DNA of 50,664 bases from an uncultured Desulfobacterales bacterium (GTDB lineage Bacteria; Desulfobacterota; Desulfobacteria; Desulfobacterales; JAHEIW01). The notes beneath the pieces are model-generated. The model searched no databases and was not told the origin of the DNA. It saw nothing but the letters and a program-made list of their open reading frames with translations. The stretch spans positions 135,939-186,602 of the forward strand of contig CAMYLV010000008.1 of NCBI GenBank assembly GCA_947259495.1, given 5' to 3'. Made by a program: the position numbers and the translations under genes. Of the stretch, positions 8,653-17,267 are shown one piece after another. Each line of letters starts with the position of its first letter. The stretch's first letter is position 1.

Positions 8653-9919
8653 ATTTTCCCACCTTGTAATATTTTTCCAGCATACGATGAATGCGCGTCG
8701 CCAGCGTCTGATGGCCAACGGCTGAATTTTTGCGCAAGACATTCGACATGACCACCACCACATAAAACAGCTGCCGCTCGGCGGCCGGCGCCTCGATGAT
8801 GGCCACCGAGTTGAGCATATTGGTGACGTTGCCGTGGTATTTTTTACACTTAAAATCAGGTTCGGGTTTACATTTGTAAAGCGAGCCGGATTTAAAATAA
8901 ACCGCCGATGCCGCTAGCGCCGGTGCTGAGGCATAGCGAATACGCCGCTGGGTCATGTACAGCAGGCGCTTGATTTCACGACTGGAAAAGGCATCCACCA
9001 GTTTTCCCTGTTCCAGTTTTATTAACCAGCGCATCAGTTCCTGAGGCGTGGCATAGCTGGTGGTGCCCGGCACCATGCGTTTGCCTTGCCAGGTAAAAAA
9101 TGATCCCTGGCGCAGCTGTTCCAAGTCCAGTCCGTTCCGCACAACCGGATCCTGCAGAGCCCGTGACAGCAGGGCGGCAAGCTCCTTTTTCGACGTGGCC
9201 TTAAAAAACTGTTGGGCCTCGATCTCGCTGACCGGATAGGCCGGTCCGAAGTGAACCAGCAACATCAGATGTTTTAATACCATGCTGGCGGCCGCGTTGG
9301 AGCTGGCTGAAAGCATCCAGTCCAGGTAGGTCCATAAGCTGGCCTGGTCACCGATCTGAATTTTTGGATAGCGCACGCGCGCGTTACCCGGTTGCCAGAC
9401 CGGCACGACATGATGATCCGATTGAATAAATTCATCGGCGGTGACCACTGTGTTGCGCAATATAGCAAGGCGTGCATCGATATTGTCGGGATAAATATCA
9501 GCCAGCGCCTGAAAAACACCCAGGGCAATCAAAATTTTACCCACACTGCCCGGATTGGCCCGTGCGGTGCTGCGGTGTTCGGCATAGCGCGGCTGTTCAA
9601 GGTTGCTTAAATCCAGCACCGCCACAGCATAACGATCCGCTTCAGCGCCCAGCAGGTTTCGCACCCGGACAACAAATTCAGCGTCGGGCGGCGGGATCTC
9701 AAAGTCAGATCTGGCCTCCAGGCGTATATCCACCTCATCGATTGACAGCAGGGCACCGGGGGGCTGCTTGGGCGCCCGCACCTTGCCTTCCATGGCCAGG
9801 CGATAAGCTTCCACCCTGGCGATGCCCGTGTATTCATATCCATCCAGTGGATAGGCCCCGCAGGTTGCCGCCATAATCAAACCGATTATACAGACAATAG
9901 CACTGAACAGGGGTTTCAT
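8600..9919 (-). CDS. serine hydrolase, beta-lactamase-like fold, exported
   Basis: 439 residues. A signal peptide covers about residues 1-22. An N-terminal extension of about 95 residues precedes the hydrolase domain. Motifs are SVGK (125-128), SSN (206-208) and a KSG near residue 345, so the catalytic set seems complete. A Cys pair in the KCKPEPDFKCKK loop may form a disulfide. The start overlaps the stop of the upstream dikinase gene as ATGA, implying translational coupling and joint function. Its 3' end overlaps the related hydrolase gene on the other strand by 53 bp. The substrate is unknown. Confidence 0.85.
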   Translation of the reverse strand: MKPLFSAIVCIIGLIMAATCGAYPLDGYEYTGIARVEAYRLAMEGKVRAPKQPPGALLSIDEVDIRLEARSDFEIPPPDAEFVVRVRNLLGAEADRYAVAVLDLSNLEQPRYAEHRSTARANPGSVGKILIALGVFQALADIYPDNIDARLAILRNTVVTADEFIQSDHHVVPVWQPGNARVRYPKIQIGDQASLWTYLDWMLSASSNAAASMVLKHLMLLVHFGPAYPVSEIEAQQFFKATSKKELAALLSRALQDPVVRNGLDLEQLRQGSFFTWQGKRMVPGTTSYATPQELMRWLIKLEQGKLVDAFSSREIKRLLYMTQRRIRYASAPALAASAVYFKSGSLYKCKPEPDFKCKKYHGNVTNMLNSVAIIEAPAAERQLFYVVVVMSNVLRKNSAVGHQTLATRIHRMLEKYYKVGKFSSGSSQTGKQPHQEPQ

Positions 9920-12846
9920 CTTTGCACCTTTGGCGGGATTTCATCCAGATTGACCGTTTTGGTGTGATTCTGTTGTAGACGACTGTCCAGATTGTTTAAA
10001 AAAAGATTTTGCCGGGCCCGGACGCTTTCCAGAAAGGGTCGAATTTGAAACAGCATCAGTCGATTCTGGTAAAAACCAAACTCTATATCCGCCGGCACCG
10101 GCCGGCCCTGAGCGTCCTGTAATTTGGGAAACCGCTCGGGTACCGTGCGGGCAAAATCCACTAAATGCCGGACCTCGGCCTCGCTTAATAAAGCCGGTGT
10201 TCCGCTGGCCGAAACCTTTGATACGCCGCCTTCGTTTAACAGCACGCGCTTGTAAGGATCGGTGGCATGGGCCAAAAGACGGATGCTGCCGCTTTGCATG
10301 TTTATCTTAAGCTCTTCGGCGGTTTGACCCGAAACCGCTCCGCCAACGCCCTCATTGACTGCTACGGTCAGCCAGCCGGACTGCCCGCTTGCAACGTCGG
10401 CGGTAACTAAAACACCGGACTTTTCCACCGGAACACTTTTCATCAGCAGTACGGATGCATAGACATGCTCCGGGCTTTCCATGTAAGCCTGACGCCATCG
10501 AAAGGCGCGCTCGGAAAACGGTGAGGCCCATACCCGCTGAATGGCCGCCATGGCATTTTCAAAACCCACGACATGGGGAACAGTCAAATTCAGACCCGCA
10601 CCGGTGAACCCCGGTAAGTCTTCAACATTGGTGTCACTGCGCACAAAGACGCCGTATGTTCCATCCGGGCCGAAGGTGTCTTGCATGGCGGCACGCAGCT
10701 GGTTGCGAAATTCTTCACCTGGGTCCAGATTCACCATCCAGTGGCGTATTTTTTCCAGAAAATTTTGAATGACTTGATCTTGTCTTGGGGGATCGCCTTT
10801 GAGGCGCCGGATGATTTTGTATTGATCCTGCATCCAGCGAAAGGCGGAAATGCCGCCGGCCTCGATGGGTTGCTCGAGTAATTGCCGGTAGAGTCCAAAG
10901 GGGATCACCAGACCATCGGCGACTGCTTCCGGGAAATAGTGTTTGAGTTCGCCCAAATTGGCGGCTTTGGGGCCGCAGATCCGGCCCGAAGCGGTGCTTC
11001 GCAGCGTATCAAGGGAAAGCAGGCGTCGGGCATTCAGATCCAGTTTCTTCAGATCCGGCCGAATCAGTAAATCTTGCGGGCCCTTATCCACATCAAAGGT
11101 AGGGTCCCACTGCGGGCCATCGGCTACCAGTTGCACGATCCCGCGCGGGCTGACGGCCAGCACCACCTGCTGGTCTGCCATGGATTGGATCAAGGGCAGC
11201 CATTTCTGATCGATGGCCACATTGGGTATACCCAGATTGCGGGCCAGCAGCTGTACATGCGATAAAATATTGCCTTCGCCGGTGGTCAGTATGCCGGCAA
11301 CCGGGGGCAGATCTTCAGTGGTTGAGGGCAGCACGTAAATGCCCGTTGAATCAAATTTGAAAGGGGCTTTGCCGGATGGCGATATTTTGAGCTTACCGCG
11401 CGCCAGTCCGGGATTTAAGCCTCTGAGCCCCGTATCGGCCGGCTGGCCGAAAAGAAAGTTGCGGATGCCAAGCTGTCGATTGGCATCGGCAATCAGGCTT
11501 TCGAGCACCGCCGCGTAAGACAGCAAAAGGCTGCCGCGCAGGCGATCATGAATGTAACGGCGACTAAGGGGTTCAATGGTTGCAAAATGCGTGACGGTTT
11601 CACCCAGGTGGTATTGCAGCGTGCGGTCGGCCCATTCAGGCATGCGTGCAGTATATTGTAGTCCGGCTTTATAATCGATGAGTTGCGGATCATTCTGCAT
11701 CGCTCGGCTGATGTTTTGGCCCAGCGCCTGTTGCTGGCGCGCTGAAATAAGCCCGATGCCGTAAAGACCATCGGCATATTTGATCAGCCAAGAGAGTCTT
11801 TGGCGACGGGAGGCCTCTGCCAGCTGTGCGATCATGATATCACCCATGCGAAACAACTCGCCTTCCAACAAGATGCTCGCATCCAAAACTGCCAGCATGC
11901 GTGCGGCATCACCGGCTTTGGCCAGATTATCGCGCAATATCGCCAACAGAAGGCTGGCGGCTAAAAAACGATCCCTGGAATCGTTTTGGGGAGCAAGTCG
12001 GCCGGCGGTTTGAACAAGGGCTCGGGAAAATTGGGAATTTTTGACCGTTTGGGCCAGAGATTCAATTTCCTTTTGGATATCGCGGACTTTGAAAACCTGC
12101 TCGATGATTTCCGCTAAATGGGCATAGTCCTTGGCCAGCTCCGGCTTTCCCTGTCGAGCAGCATAGTCTTTAACCTTTTGGGCATCAGCCAGTTCCGGAT
12201 GGACATGCAGCTTGATGCGCAACGTCTCAAAATCGGGATCGTTTTCGGCAAGGGTGCGTGAAAGCTGCCGCATTTCGGTAATCGGTGCGCCCTGGCGGCC
12301 ATGGGGAATAAACCGCACGGCTTCCCGCAGCACCATAAACCGATTTGCGCGCCAATCCGGATCGACAACCAGGGCCAGCAAAAGCTCGCGCCCGGCATGG
12401 GTTTCGTCTTCAGTCTGCAGTGCCCCACGATAATAGCGGGCGCGACGCAAAATCCAGCCATCATCGGCTTCAATTAAAAATTGCTCCAGAACCATTTGTT
12501 TGACCATATCCAGATGCCGGGGATCCTGCAAAAATTCCTGGGCGCGCACATCGGCAAAAACGTTGGCTATAAAATACCCGTTGGCCCGTAACTCTTTGAC
12601 GCGGTCGGTCCATTCGCCGTGCTGCACCCCGCCACCGCGCTCGCGGCAGGCGTACTCTTTGGGAAGCTGGATGGTCCCGTCATTGCAAAACCAGCGAATA
12701 TGTTTGAAGGGCCCCCGGGAAGCTGTCTTCATCTTCTGCACCCAGCTGCGCAGCGTGGCTGCATCCGGTGTGGCGGCCGCAACACTGCCCGCCACCAGCG
12801 CCAGTATGGTTAAACAAATTATTCCCGAAACCCATTGTTTTTTCAT
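9916..12846 (-). CDS. exported dikinase-like protein (phosphohistidine domain + PPDK-type ATP-grasp domain)
   Basis: 976 residues. A strong signal peptide (MKKQWVSGIICLTILALVAG, cleavage near VAAA-TPD) sets the ATG at 12846 rather than the upstream ATG at 12891. Residues about 30-470 are helical and of unknown type. A swivelling phosphohistidine domain follows, with ILSHVQLLARN (catalytic His about 530). The C-terminal PPDK-type ATP-binding domain has GPKAANLGEL (about 625-634), RSDTNVED (about 736-743) and the DIEF...QIRP end (about 920-937). The His domain before the ATP domain is the order in glucan, water dikinase; PEP synthase and PPDK have the reverse order. No PEP-binding barrel is present. 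An ATP-dependent enzyme outside the cytoplasm would be unusual. It is coupled by ATGA overlap to the serine hydrolase. Confidence 0.8.
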   Translation of the reverse strand: MKKQWVSGIICLTILALVAGSVAAATPDAATLRSWVQKMKTASRGPFKHIRWFCNDGTIQLPKEYACRERGGGVQHGEWTDRVKELRANGYFIANVFADVRAQEFLQDPRHLDMVKQMVLEQFLIEADDGWILRRARYYRGALQTEDETHAGRELLLALVVDPDWRANRFMVLREAVRFIPHGRQGAPITEMRQLSRTLAENDPDFETLRIKLHVHPELADAQKVKDYAARQGKPELAKDYAHLAEIIEQVFKVRDIQKEIESLAQTVKNSQFSRALVQTAGRLAPQNDSRDRFLAASLLLAILRDNLAKAGDAARMLAVLDASILLEGELFRMGDIMIAQLAEASRRQRLSWLIKYADGLYGIGLISARQQQALGQNISRAMQNDPQLIDYKAGLQYTARMPEWADRTLQYHLGETVTHFATIEPLSRRYIHDRLRGSLLLSYAAVLESLIADANRQLGIRNFLFGQPADTGLRGLNPGLARGKLKISPSGKAPFKFDSTGIYVLPSTTEDLPPVAGILTTGEGNILSHVQLLARNLGIPNVAIDQKWLPLIQSMADQQVVLAVSPRGIVQLVADGPQWDPTFDVDKGPQDLLIRPDLKKLDLNARRLLSLDTLRSTASGRICGPKAANLGELKHYFPEAVADGLVIPFGLYRQLLEQPIEAGGISAFRWMQDQYKIIRRLKGDPPRQDQVIQNFLEKIRHWMVNLDPGEEFRNQLRAAMQDTFGPDGTYGVFVRSDTNVEDLPGFTGAGLNLTVPHVVGFENAMAAIQRVWASPFSERAFRWRQAYMESPEHVYASVLLMKSVPVEKSGVLVTADVASGQSGWLTVAVNEGVGGAVSGQTAEELKINMQSGSIRLLAHATDPYKRVLLNEGGVSKVSASGTPALLSEAEVRHLVDFARTVPERFPKLQDAQGRPVPADIEFGFYQNRLMLFQIRPFLESVRARQNLFLNNLDSRLQQNHTKTVNLDEIPPKVQR

Positions 12847-13252
12847 GGTTGAAATTTCCCGCAAACCCGAAAATTTGGCTAAAAATGTCAAACTCTAATC
12901 TAATACCGATTGGTCTGTCAAGAAAGGGGCGTTCCAAAATAAGCTTTCATAAACCACAACACTTTTCAAAAGCCATGCCAAATACAAGCGCTCTGCTATA
13001 GAATGTTGTTTCAGGGGCATCATACTTGCAATTTTTTGTTTTTATATGGTTTTTAGGTGTTTAATTAGCGGTAGCATTCGTTTAGCAGCAAACCCCGGAC
13101 CTCGCTAGGCCGTGCAATAGGGGCAAATCCCTTACCCCCGCCAGAGGCAACGGCAAATGCCCCAACATTTTAATATTTTTTCAAATCTAATCTTGATCGT
13201 TACTTCAAACGATTGTATGACAAAATTAAATCGCATGCGTCCCGTTAAGGTT
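12847..13252. other. intergenic gap upstream of the dikinase operon and panB
   Basis: Together with the following repeat and leader, this is a 542-bp divergent gap. It must hold the promoters of the leftward dikinase operon and the rightward panB. A GC-rich stretch at about 13085-13165 contains AGGGG and CCCCC runs and two GGCAAAT words that could pair, but I cannot match it to a known RNA. No gene is seen. Confidence 0.4.
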
Positions 13253-13354
13253 TTAGTGGTTGTCAAAAAAACGTCCCGGTATTCAACCGTTTTTTTCTAC
13301 AACCACTTATGCCGCAATTCCGTATTCTGGGACATTATTATGGATAAGCGGTGA
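13253..13354 (+). repeat. 103-bp MITE-like element, copy 2 (full)
   Basis: Runs from TTAGTGGTTGTCAAAAAAACG to TGGATAAGCGGTGA. It is a full copy of the dispersed element and ends only 35 bp before the panB start, so the panB leader includes or abuts it. The internal stem A7CG...CGT7 is intact. Confidence 0.85.
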
Positions 13355-13388
13355 AAAATCTCAAACGATCAGTCAAAGGAGAACGCAG

Positions 13389-14234
13389 ATGGCAAAGAAA
13401 AAAATGATTCATGAATTTATGCGGATGAAACAGGACGGCGAAAAAATCACGTTTCTGACCGCCTATGATTTTCCCACCGCTCAATTTGCCGAAACCGCCG
13501 GTCTGGATATGCTGCTGGTGGGTGACTCGCTGGGGATGTGTGTCTACGGGTATTTCGGAACCGTACCGGTGGTAATGGACCAGTGCATCTATCATTGTGA
13601 AGCGGTGCGGCGCGGCGCGCCCAATACCTTTATTGTGGGTGATATGCCCTTTATGTCCTATCAAAGCGCACTGGAAAAAGCGGTTGAAAACGCCGGCCGT
13701 TTCTTGAAAGAAGCCGGCTGTGATGCCATTAAACTCGAGGGGGGTGTCCGGGTGGTCCCCCAGATCAAGGCCATCGTGGAGGCCGGTATCCTGGTGATGG
13801 GCCATATCGGTCTCACACCCCAGAGTTCAGGCCAACTGGGGGGTCACAAAGCCCAGGGCCGCACACTGGAAACGGCAAGCATTGTCATCCAGGACGCTTT
13901 TGCGGTTCAGAAAGCCGGCGCGCAGATGATTTTGCTGGAGGCCATCCCGCCGGAGGTGGCCGCTTATATCGCCCAGAAACTCAGCATTCCGGTGCTTTCC
14001 ATCGGTGCCGGACCGGATTGCGACGGCCAGCTGCTGATCGTTTCAGATATGATCGGCCAGTTTCAGGCCTTTACCCCGAAGTTTGTTAAAAAATATTGCA
14101 ATGTCGCTGAAGTGGTCACCAACGCCATGAAAGAATATGTGGCCGAAGTCAAAGCCGGTAAATTCCCCGAAGACGACCACTGCTATCACATGATTTCCGG
14201 CGAGAAAGAAAAGTTCGACGCAGAATTTAAATAA
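13389..14234 (+). CDS. panB: 3-methyl-2-oxobutanoate hydroxymethyltransferase
   Basis: 281 residues, cytoplasmic. PanB adds a hydroxymethyl group from methylene-tetrahydrofolate to alpha-ketoisovalerate, giving ketopantoate for pantothenate and CoA. The expected metal and catalytic residues are present: Asp46 (VGDSLGM), Asp85 (VGDMPF), Glu117 (KLEGG) and Glu184 (LLEAIP), plus the GHIGLTPQ motif. AAAGGAGAACGCAG gives a strong ribosome-binding site for the ATG at 13389. The frame is open upstream only through the repeat. No panC or panE lies nearby. The neighbour is an unknown 423-residue protein, so a paralogous role in another aldol-type reaction cannot be excluded. Confidence 0.9.
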   Translation: MAKKKMIHEFMRMKQDGEKITFLTAYDFPTAQFAETAGLDMLLVGDSLGMCVYGYFGTVPVVMDQCIYHCEAVRRGAPNTFIVGDMPFMSYQSALEKAVENAGRFLKEAGCDAIKLEGGVRVVPQIKAIVEAGILVMGHIGLTPQSSGQLGGHKAQGRTLETASIVIQDAFAVQKAGAQMILLEAIPPEVAAYIAQKLSIPVLSIGAGPDCDGQLLIVSDMIGQFQAFTPKFVKKYCNVAEVVTNAMKEYVAEVKAGKFPEDDHCYHMISGEKEKFDAEFK

Positions 14235-14248
14235 AAAAATGGTTGTCC

Positions 14249-14345
14249 GGTTGAGCCGGTTGGGCCCGCAGATAAAGGGAATAATATCTATTCTAATCCA
14301 AACCGGCCAGCGGGCTAAACGGGCAAACGGGCTCAACCCGCTACC
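14249..14345. repeat. GGTTGAGCC / GGGCTCAACC palindromic repeat, copy 1
   Basis: The left arm GGTTGAGCCGGTTGGGCCCG and a right arm built of CGGGCTAAACGGGCAAACGGGCTCAACC can form an imperfect stem around an AT-rich middle. A second copy lies at 50228-50330. It sits between panB and the next gene and may separate their transcripts. Confidence 0.7.
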
Positions 14346-14417
14346 CAATAAGTACATCCGCTTAATTATGGATAGAAATAAATAAATTGAACACCTAATA
14401 ACATGGAGGAATTAACC

Positions 14418-15689
14418 ATGTCAGATCTTAGAAATTTGCTAAAAATTTCAGACCGCCGCCTTGAAGAAATCAACGCCCTGTTGACCGATCCGGGCAATGA
14501 GCTCGTCAATGAACTGCTGGAAGCCATCGAAGCATTCGGTGGGCCTATAGAGATTAACCGCAAAGCACAAGAAGCCGCAAAACTTGAAAATTTAACGACC
14601 CGACTGCAAGAAGCCAAATCACCCTATGTCGATGATCTGAACTGGCTGATCGAACAACGCGACAAAGGGGCCTTTATTTCCATGCCGGACTATTACGGGC
14701 ATGTCCTGGGCGATAAATCCAAGGCTGCCGATATCGACCATAAAAATGCGGTTACGCTGGAAATCAGCGCCCTGCAGTATTTTCCCTGGCTGATCGCCGA
14801 AGCCCGGCGCTGTATCGAGAAAGGGGAACTGATGCCCGGCCGCTATATCCGGGTGCGCAATATGGCAGAGCAGGAAACCGACAACGGTGACGTTATGGCC
14901 GTGGCCGCCGCCATGCAGATCGTCGGTGCCACCTATGTCGAAACGCTGGATACCAAGGGTACCGACGGCTCCAACATACACCTGGGCGGCCCGGAAACCA
15001 TCACCGGTTATTTCGGCGGTGTGGGGCAACCCAACGAATATCCCATTAAATGGGTCCGCGAGTATCTTAAATTCTACACAAGCTACGGCGTGCAGCAGGT
15101 GCTCAACATCAACCCGGGAACCGTGCTGGTGGGATATCTGCTTCACAAGCTGGGAGTCAATAATGAGTTTAAGATTTCAGTGTTTATGGGCAATGACAAT
15201 CCGTTTTCGATCCTGTGGACCCTGACCACCGCCCGGCTCTTTTCGCGCGCAGACGGCACTACTTCTTTGATCGGATTTAATCTGTCCAATTCGGCCAACA
15301 ACGACACCATCCGCAAGGCCGCCGCCATCCGCAAGGCTTTGGGTTTGGAGGATGTCGTCCGCTTTGAACATCACATTACCGAAACCTGGAAGTCCATCGT
15401 GCGTCAGCCTTACAACCGCCGGGACGAGCTGATCGAAATCGCCCGGGAAGTACCCAACATATCAGCCAAACATGAAGGCGGCGAAGTCGAGGCTGAACAA
15501 GAACTGGCGCATCCTTCCGACATCCTGGATTATTTCATGGCCAAAAGCGACGTCGAAAAACAGGGGTTGATGCCGGCCCTTGAACAAAATTATATCGAAA
15601 AACACCGGTCCACCAACCTGACGGCCGATGCCTTAACCCGGGCCGGCATCGGCGTGGTCTATGCCACCAAACTACATAAAACTTCGTAA
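14418..15689 (+). CDS. unrecognised 423-residue cytoplasmic protein, panB-linked
   Basis: 423 residues, soluble, no signal peptide or membrane span. I do not recognise the family. Conspicuous motifs are ETLDTKGTDGSNIHLGGPE (about 180-198), NINPGT (about 234-239), a run of GNDNP (about 259-263) and EHHITETW (about 319-326). The alternation of beta-type hydrophobic stretches and Gly-rich loops suggests an alpha/beta enzyme, perhaps a barrel, but this is a guess. The ATG at 14418 is chosen because GGAGGA lies 7 nt upstream; that site overlaps another ATG at 14403. It follows panB in the same direction, separated by a palindromic repeat. Confidence 0.8.
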   Translation: MSDLRNLLKISDRRLEEINALLTDPGNELVNELLEAIEAFGGPIEINRKAQEAAKLENLTTRLQEAKSPYVDDLNWLIEQRDKGAFISMPDYYGHVLGDKSKAADIDHKNAVTLEISALQYFPWLIAEARRCIEKGELMPGRYIRVRNMAEQETDNGDVMAVAAAMQIVGATYVETLDTKGTDGSNIHLGGPETITGYFGGVGQPNEYPIKWVREYLKFYTSYGVQQVLNINPGTVLVGYLLHKLGVNNEFKISVFMGNDNPFSILWTLTTARLFSRADGTTSLIGFNLSNSANNDTIRKAAAIRKALGLEDVVRFEHHITETWKSIVRQPYNRRDELIEIAREVPNISAKHEGGEVEAEQELAHPSDILDYFMAKSDVEKQGLMPALEQNYIEKHRSTNLTADALTRAGIGVVYATKLHKTS

Positions 15690-15737
15690 TTAATAATTAT
15701 AAGCAACAATCTAAACTATTGCGCCAAATCAGATTCT

Positions 15738-15800
15738 ACCACGAAGTTCACGAAGCAATGGTATAGGTTACCTTCGTGCATCTTTGCGTGCTTTGTGGTG
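15738..15800. repeat. imperfect palindrome (ACCACGAAG...CTTTGTGGTG)
   Basis: ACCACGAAGTTCACGAAG pairs with CTTCGTGCATCTTTGCGTGCTTTGTGGT around a short loop. The arms are made of CACGAAG-like units. It is another type of dispersed intergenic palindrome and lies 49 bp after the preceding stop. Confidence 0.6.
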
Positions 15801-15844
15801 AAATACCTATCTGAAAACAAGCACCCATTTGGAACACGTCCGAT

Positions 15845-15858
15845 TTGACATAAATCAA
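15845..15858. promoter_or_regulatory. FNR/CRP-family operator-like site
   Basis: TTGAC-ATAA-ATCAA matches the FNR-type inverted repeat TTGAT-N4-ATCAA at 9 of 10 positions. It lies 73 bp before the ATG of a membrane iron-sulfur protein, a usual position for activation by an oxygen- or nitrosative-stress-sensing CRP/FNR regulator. The regulator itself is not in the window. Confidence 0.5.
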
Positions 15859-15931
15859 GGTCTCACATACCCTTTTGCCCTATCCTGCTGCAAAATTCAG
15901 TAATCTTTGCATCACAACAGTTAAAGGATAA

Positions 15932-17035
15932 ATGAAATACTTTCCCATACAGTTCGTTCGCAAAATCGTCCAGTATGGTTTTGTGGCGATGATCGTTTTG
16001 ATCGGCGTGCAGTTTACTCTTTTTGTCAACCAGCTGGAAGCGGGCATTCTGCCGACCATCACCCGTCCACCGGGAATCGAGGGTTTTTTACCGATCAGCT
16101 CTCTGATCAGCTTTAAATACTGGCTGGTGACCGGCATCTTTAACCCCATCCACCCCTCCGGACTGATCATCTTTTTAGTTATTTTGGCGACCGCCATTTT
16201 GCTCAAGCGCGGTTTCTGCAGCTGGGTGTGCCCGTTTGGCCTGTTGACCGAGTATTTGAATCGGCTGCATAGGTTCATTTTCAGAAAAGACATCCGGCTG
16301 CCCCGCTGGCTGGATTACCCGTTGCGCAGTTTAAAATATCTGCTGCTTTTCTTTTTTATCTGGGCCATCATCATCAAGATGAACCCGCGCGATCTGGATT
16401 ATTTCATCTACAGTCCCTACAATATGGTGGCTGACATTAAAATGCTGCATTTTTTTAAAGATATCTCCGCTTTTGCCCTCTGGGTATTGGCGGCTTTATT
16501 TATTTTATCCATTTTGGTGCGCAATTTCTGGTGCCGTTACCTGTGCCCCTACGGAGCGCTACTAGGCGGGCTCAGTTTTATCAGCGTCTTTAAAATTCAC
16601 CGCAATGAAGACACCTGCACCCAGTGCCAGCAGTGCACGGGCACCTGTCCGGTGGACATCAAGGTCCACAAAACCACCAGCGTGATCTCCGATGAGTGCC
16701 ATGCCTGCCTGAAATGCGTGGCTGTTTGCCCGGAGCAAGACACGCTTTATATATCAGCAGCAAAAAGATCCGGCATATTAAAACCGGCGCTTTATGCCGT
16801 CATCATCTGCTTGCTTTTTATCGGCGGATCGGTCATCGGCCGATTAAGCGGACACTGGCAGACCCGCATCACAAATTATGAATACTCGTTTCATGTCGCC
16901 CACCTGGACACTCCCTTTTACCAGCACAACCGCGGCCAGGTGCCGGTTTACAACAAAGACGCCTGGATGATGATGATGGAAAGAATCAAGCGTTCCGAAA
17001 AAGCCTGGCGCAAGGGGCAGCGGTTAAAAGATTAG
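15932..17035 (+). CDS. NapH-like membrane polyferredoxin
   Basis: 367 residues, inner membrane. Transmembrane segments surround two CxxxCP motifs (Cys96/Cys100 and Cys201/Cys205), followed by two [4Fe-4S] motifs (Cys229-232-235-239 and Cys256-259-262-266). This is the NapH/CcoG-like layout, used to pass electrons from quinol or cytoplasmic donors to periplasmic reductases or assembly systems. A further hydrophobic segment near 285-303 and a Tyr-rich 65-residue tail extend it beyond NapH (about 290 residues). It stands alone, so its partner is unknown. AAAGGATAA precedes the ATG. The FNR-like site upstream fits anaerobic control. Confidence 0.85.
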   Translation: MKYFPIQFVRKIVQYGFVAMIVLIGVQFTLFVNQLEAGILPTITRPPGIEGFLPISSLISFKYWLVTGIFNPIHPSGLIIFLVILATAILLKRGFCSWVCPFGLLTEYLNRLHRFIFRKDIRLPRWLDYPLRSLKYLLLFFFIWAIIIKMNPRDLDYFIYSPYNMVADIKMLHFFKDISAFALWVLAALFILSILVRNFWCRYLCPYGALLGGLSFISVFKIHRNEDTCTQCQQCTGTCPVDIKVHKTTSVISDECHACLKCVAVCPEQDTLYISAAKRSGILKPALYAVIICLLFIGGSVIGRLSGHWQTRITNYEYSFHVAHLDTPFYQHNRGQVPVYNKDAWMMMMERIKRSEKAWRKGQRLKD

Positions 17036-17059
17036 TGCTGAGTCATGAGGACTGAGCAT

Positions 17060-17162
17060 TATAGGGGTTGTCAAAAAAACGTTGCGGTATTCAAACGTTT
17101 TTTTCTACAACCCCGCATGCCACACTTCCGCATTCCGGAACATTATTATGGAAAACGGTATA
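17060..17162 (+). repeat. 103-bp MITE-like element, copy 3 (full)
   Basis: From TATAGGGGTTGTCAAAAAAACG to GAAAACGGTATA, a full-length copy. It lies 24 bp after the NapH-like gene stop and about 105 bp before the next start. The outer stem uses GGGG/CCCC in place of GTGG/CCAC, a compensatory change that keeps the pairing. Confidence 0.85.
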
Positions 17163-17267
17163 AAAGCTTGTCTTCGTTCGTAAAGTGTTTACCCTCTGGG
17201 TATAAATTTTTGTTAATGAAAAAACTTTCCGACCCCTGAAATCAATTGCAACGGCAAAGGACCCGCC

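Noticed and set aside
13081-13165. GC-rich stretch with AGGGG/CCCCC and paired GGCAAAT words, considered as a riboswitch or ncRNA upstream of panB
   Set aside because: The pairing is short and inconsistent, and I could match no known structure; the MITE-like copy separates it from panB.
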